Origin: Flavobacteriales bacterium | GTDB lineage: Bacteria > Bacteroidota > Bacteroidia > Flavobacteriales_E > Vicingaceae | Assembly (NCBI GenBank): GCA_013359255.1 | Contig: JABWCF010000002.1 | Coordinates: forward strand, 211,862 to 275,861 | Direction of reading: 5' to 3' | Length of the DNA stretch: 64,000 nucleotides | Shown: one piece after another, positions 63,974 to 64,000 of the stretch | Numbering within the stretch: position 1 is the first letter of the stretch | How the letters are laid out: every line of letters begins with the position of its first letter | Notes under the pieces: generated by a model | Databases searched by the model: none | What the model saw: only the letters and a program-made list of their open reading frames with translations | What the model was told of the DNA's origin: nothing | Made by a program: the position numbers and the translations under genes

Positions 63974-63987
63974 ATGATTTGTATCAT
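63974..63987 (-). promoter_or_regulatory. Candidate FNR/CRP-type box before bcrC
   Basis: ATGATTTGTATCAT (TGAT-N4-ATCA core), 78 bp upstream of bcrC. It differs from the site before oah at one spacer base, and the flanking AAA on one side is also shared. It supports shared oxygen-dependent control of the two transcription units. The -7 element for bcrC is not clear to me. Confidence 0.6.
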
Positions 63988-64000
63988 AAAAAAATCGGCA

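Overview
The window is AT-rich chromosomal DNA from a member of the Bacteroidota, most likely an uncultured or poorly studied lineage close to Flavobacteriales/Sphingobacteriales. The evidence is a PorW/SprE gliding and secretion lipoprotein, several secreted proteins with type IX secretion (T9SS) sorting tails, SprB-type repeats, an ATP synthase cluster in the order bactofilin-atpZ-atpI-like-atpB-E-F-H-A-G, and promoters resembling TTG-N16..19-TAnnTTTG.

Positions 1-42454 are mainly housekeeping. They hold the end of hisB, a pabA/trpG amidotransferase, an AIM24-family protein, porW, an aminopeptidase P with an alpha/beta hydrolase, lipB, a phosphoglucose/phosphomannose isomerase, dxs, a large SprB-repeat surface protein, tonB, vanZ, gcvH, a CotH-like secreted protein, a PagL-like deacylase, rbfA, a LolC/E-like permease, a decayed SpoIIE-type phosphatase, the ATP synthase operon, rseP, an XRE regulator/lipoprotein/SPOR-like module, a GNAT enzyme, odhAB and norCB. 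NorB differs from the canonical cNOR at metal-ligand positions.

Positions 42464-63896 are the striking part: a long minus-strand set of genes for anaerobic aromatic degradation. It encodes all four subunits of an ATP-dependent class I benzoyl-CoA reductase (bcrC, bcrB, bcrA, bcrD) and the three enzymes that follow it: dienoyl-CoA hydratase (dch), 6-hydroxycyclohexenoyl-CoA dehydrogenase (had) and the ring-opening hydrolase (oah/bamA). Between bcrD and had lies an unusual second set: a T9SS-exported protein, an AMP-forming acyl-CoA ligase, one 2-hydroxyacyl-CoA dehydratase-type subunit, a fusion of a ketopantoate-reductase-like dehydrogenase with a BcrA/D-type ATPase activator, a thiolase, and a 605-residue protein of unknown function. 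These could form a route from a 2-oxoacid through 2-hydroxyacyl-CoA and enoyl-CoA to thiolytic cleavage, possibly feeding benzoyl-CoA into the reductase. This is an inference.

The aromatic cluster is interrupted between had and oah by a 3.5-kb island (about 44345-47841) with an XRE regulator, a lipoprotein, a T9SS protein, an IS3-family transposase remnant and a duplicated fragment of the had 3' end. Almost identical FNR/CRP-like palindromes (ATGAT-N4-ATCAT) lie upstream of both bcrC and oah, suggesting shared anaerobic control. With norCB nearby, the picture is of a facultatively anaerobic bacterium that may respire nitrogen oxides while degrading aromatic compounds.
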